Source: an uncultured Saprospiraceae bacterium
GTDB lineage: Bacteria > Bacteroidota > Bacteroidia > Chitinophagales > Saprospiraceae
Direction of reading: 5' to 3'
Length of the DNA stretch: 5,407 bases
NCBI GenBank assembly: GCA_937959095.1
Contig: CALGLY010000627.1
Span: forward strand, 1 to 5,407
Below, piece after piece: positions 5,198 through 5,407 of this stretch; position 1 is the first letter of the stretch; each line of letters starts with the position of its first letter. Under the pieces are notes generated by a model. It did not search any database. It was not told the origin of the DNA and worked only from the letters and a program-made list of their open reading frames with translations. Both the position numbers and the translations under genes were made by a program.

Positions 5198-5407
5198 ATG
5201 ATGAACAAAAGAGCAGCTATTTATGCCAGAGTCTCTACGCTTGAAAAAGGACAAGACCCACAGACACAACTCCTTGAACTAAGGCAGTATGCACAGCGAA
5301 GAGGATTTGAAATTACGCAAGAGTATATTGATTATGCTTCTGGAAAGGATGATAAACGCAAGCAATATCAAGCCATGATAGATGCTGCTAGGAAACGTAA
5401 AATTGAT
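5198..5407 (+). CDS. Serine recombinase, resolvase/invertase family (N-terminal part, cut by window edge)
   Basis: The frame from ATG 5198 stays open to the window edge and gives 70 residues: MMNKRAAIYARVSTLEKGQ and onward. IYARVST (8-14) is the hallmark of the serine recombinase catalytic domain, with nucleophile Ser13 and Arg11. DPQTQLLELRQYAQRRGF (20-37) matches the following helix, with Gln24 probably equivalent to the conserved Gln of gamma-delta resolvase. YIDYASGKDDKRKQYQAMI (44-62) matches the D-x-x-S-G...R region. The window ends at KID, just before the expected DR..R catalytic segment, so completeness cannot be judged. A second ATG at 5201 could equally be the start. These enzymes cut and rejoin DNA through a phosphoserine link, and they act as resolvases, invertases or integrases of mobile elements. 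The gene lies beyond the transporter operon behind a structured spacer, suggesting the edge of a mobile or accessory segment. Small or large recombinase type cannot be told here. Confidence 0.92.
   Translation, partial: MMNKRAAIYARVSTLEKGQDPQTQLLELRQYAQRRGFEITQEYIDYASGKDDKRKQYQAMIDAARKRKID

Noticed and set aside
5069..5269. Minus-strand open frame of 66 codons overlapping the recombinase start
   Set aside because: It runs antisense to the clear recombinase start and through the inverted repeats, and shows no family features.
1..5407. CRISPR array, tRNA or rRNA gene
   Set aside because: No regularly spaced direct repeats, no cloverleaf with a T-loop motif and no rRNA-like segment were seen on either strand.

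Overview
This window looks like part of a Bacteroidota chromosome. The evidence is moderate GC content, A-rich translation leaders without a Shine-Dalgarno sequence (AAAAAGA-type runs just before the start codons), an FtsX/MacB-type permease of about 800 residues with two FtsX units, and a TolC-type protein whose N-terminal region (GRTVDPTTNTF) resembles Bacteroidota outer-membrane efflux proteins. A genus cannot be assigned from the sequence alone.

Layout. Positions 1-204 hold the last 67 codons of a first ABC permease. Positions 264-2666 hold a complete paralogous permease of 800 residues. Positions 2716-3405 hold an ABC ATPase of 229 residues of the MacB/LolD type. Positions 3523-4830 hold a TolC-family outer-membrane protein of 435 residues. 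All four are on the plus strand, with gaps of 59, 49 and 117 bases. Together they make most of an envelope-spanning ABC export or mechanotransmission system: the ATPase drives the permeases in the inner membrane, and the TolC-like protein gives an outer-membrane duct. The periplasmic adaptor (HlyD/MacA type) such a system normally needs is not in the window and may lie upstream.

After the TolC stop codon the character changes. A 367-base non-coding stretch (4831-5197) is packed with dyad symmetries: a branched imperfect hairpin of about 109 bases, three compact hairpins, and a 12-bp perfect inverted repeat (5073-5084 with 5161-5172) enclosing an 8-bp-arm dyad. A serine recombinase gene then begins at 5198 and runs off the right edge. 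This is probably the boundary between a chromosomal transporter operon and a mobile or accessory segment. The structured spacer is the part of the window least explained by known genes.

Two smaller points stand out. The ATPase has non-consensus residues right after the signature motif and in the D-loop. Two A+T-rich spacers (205-263 and 3390-3430) share a GTGCATT core in opposite orientation and look like short interspersed repeats, one of which supplies the end of the ATPase reading frame.
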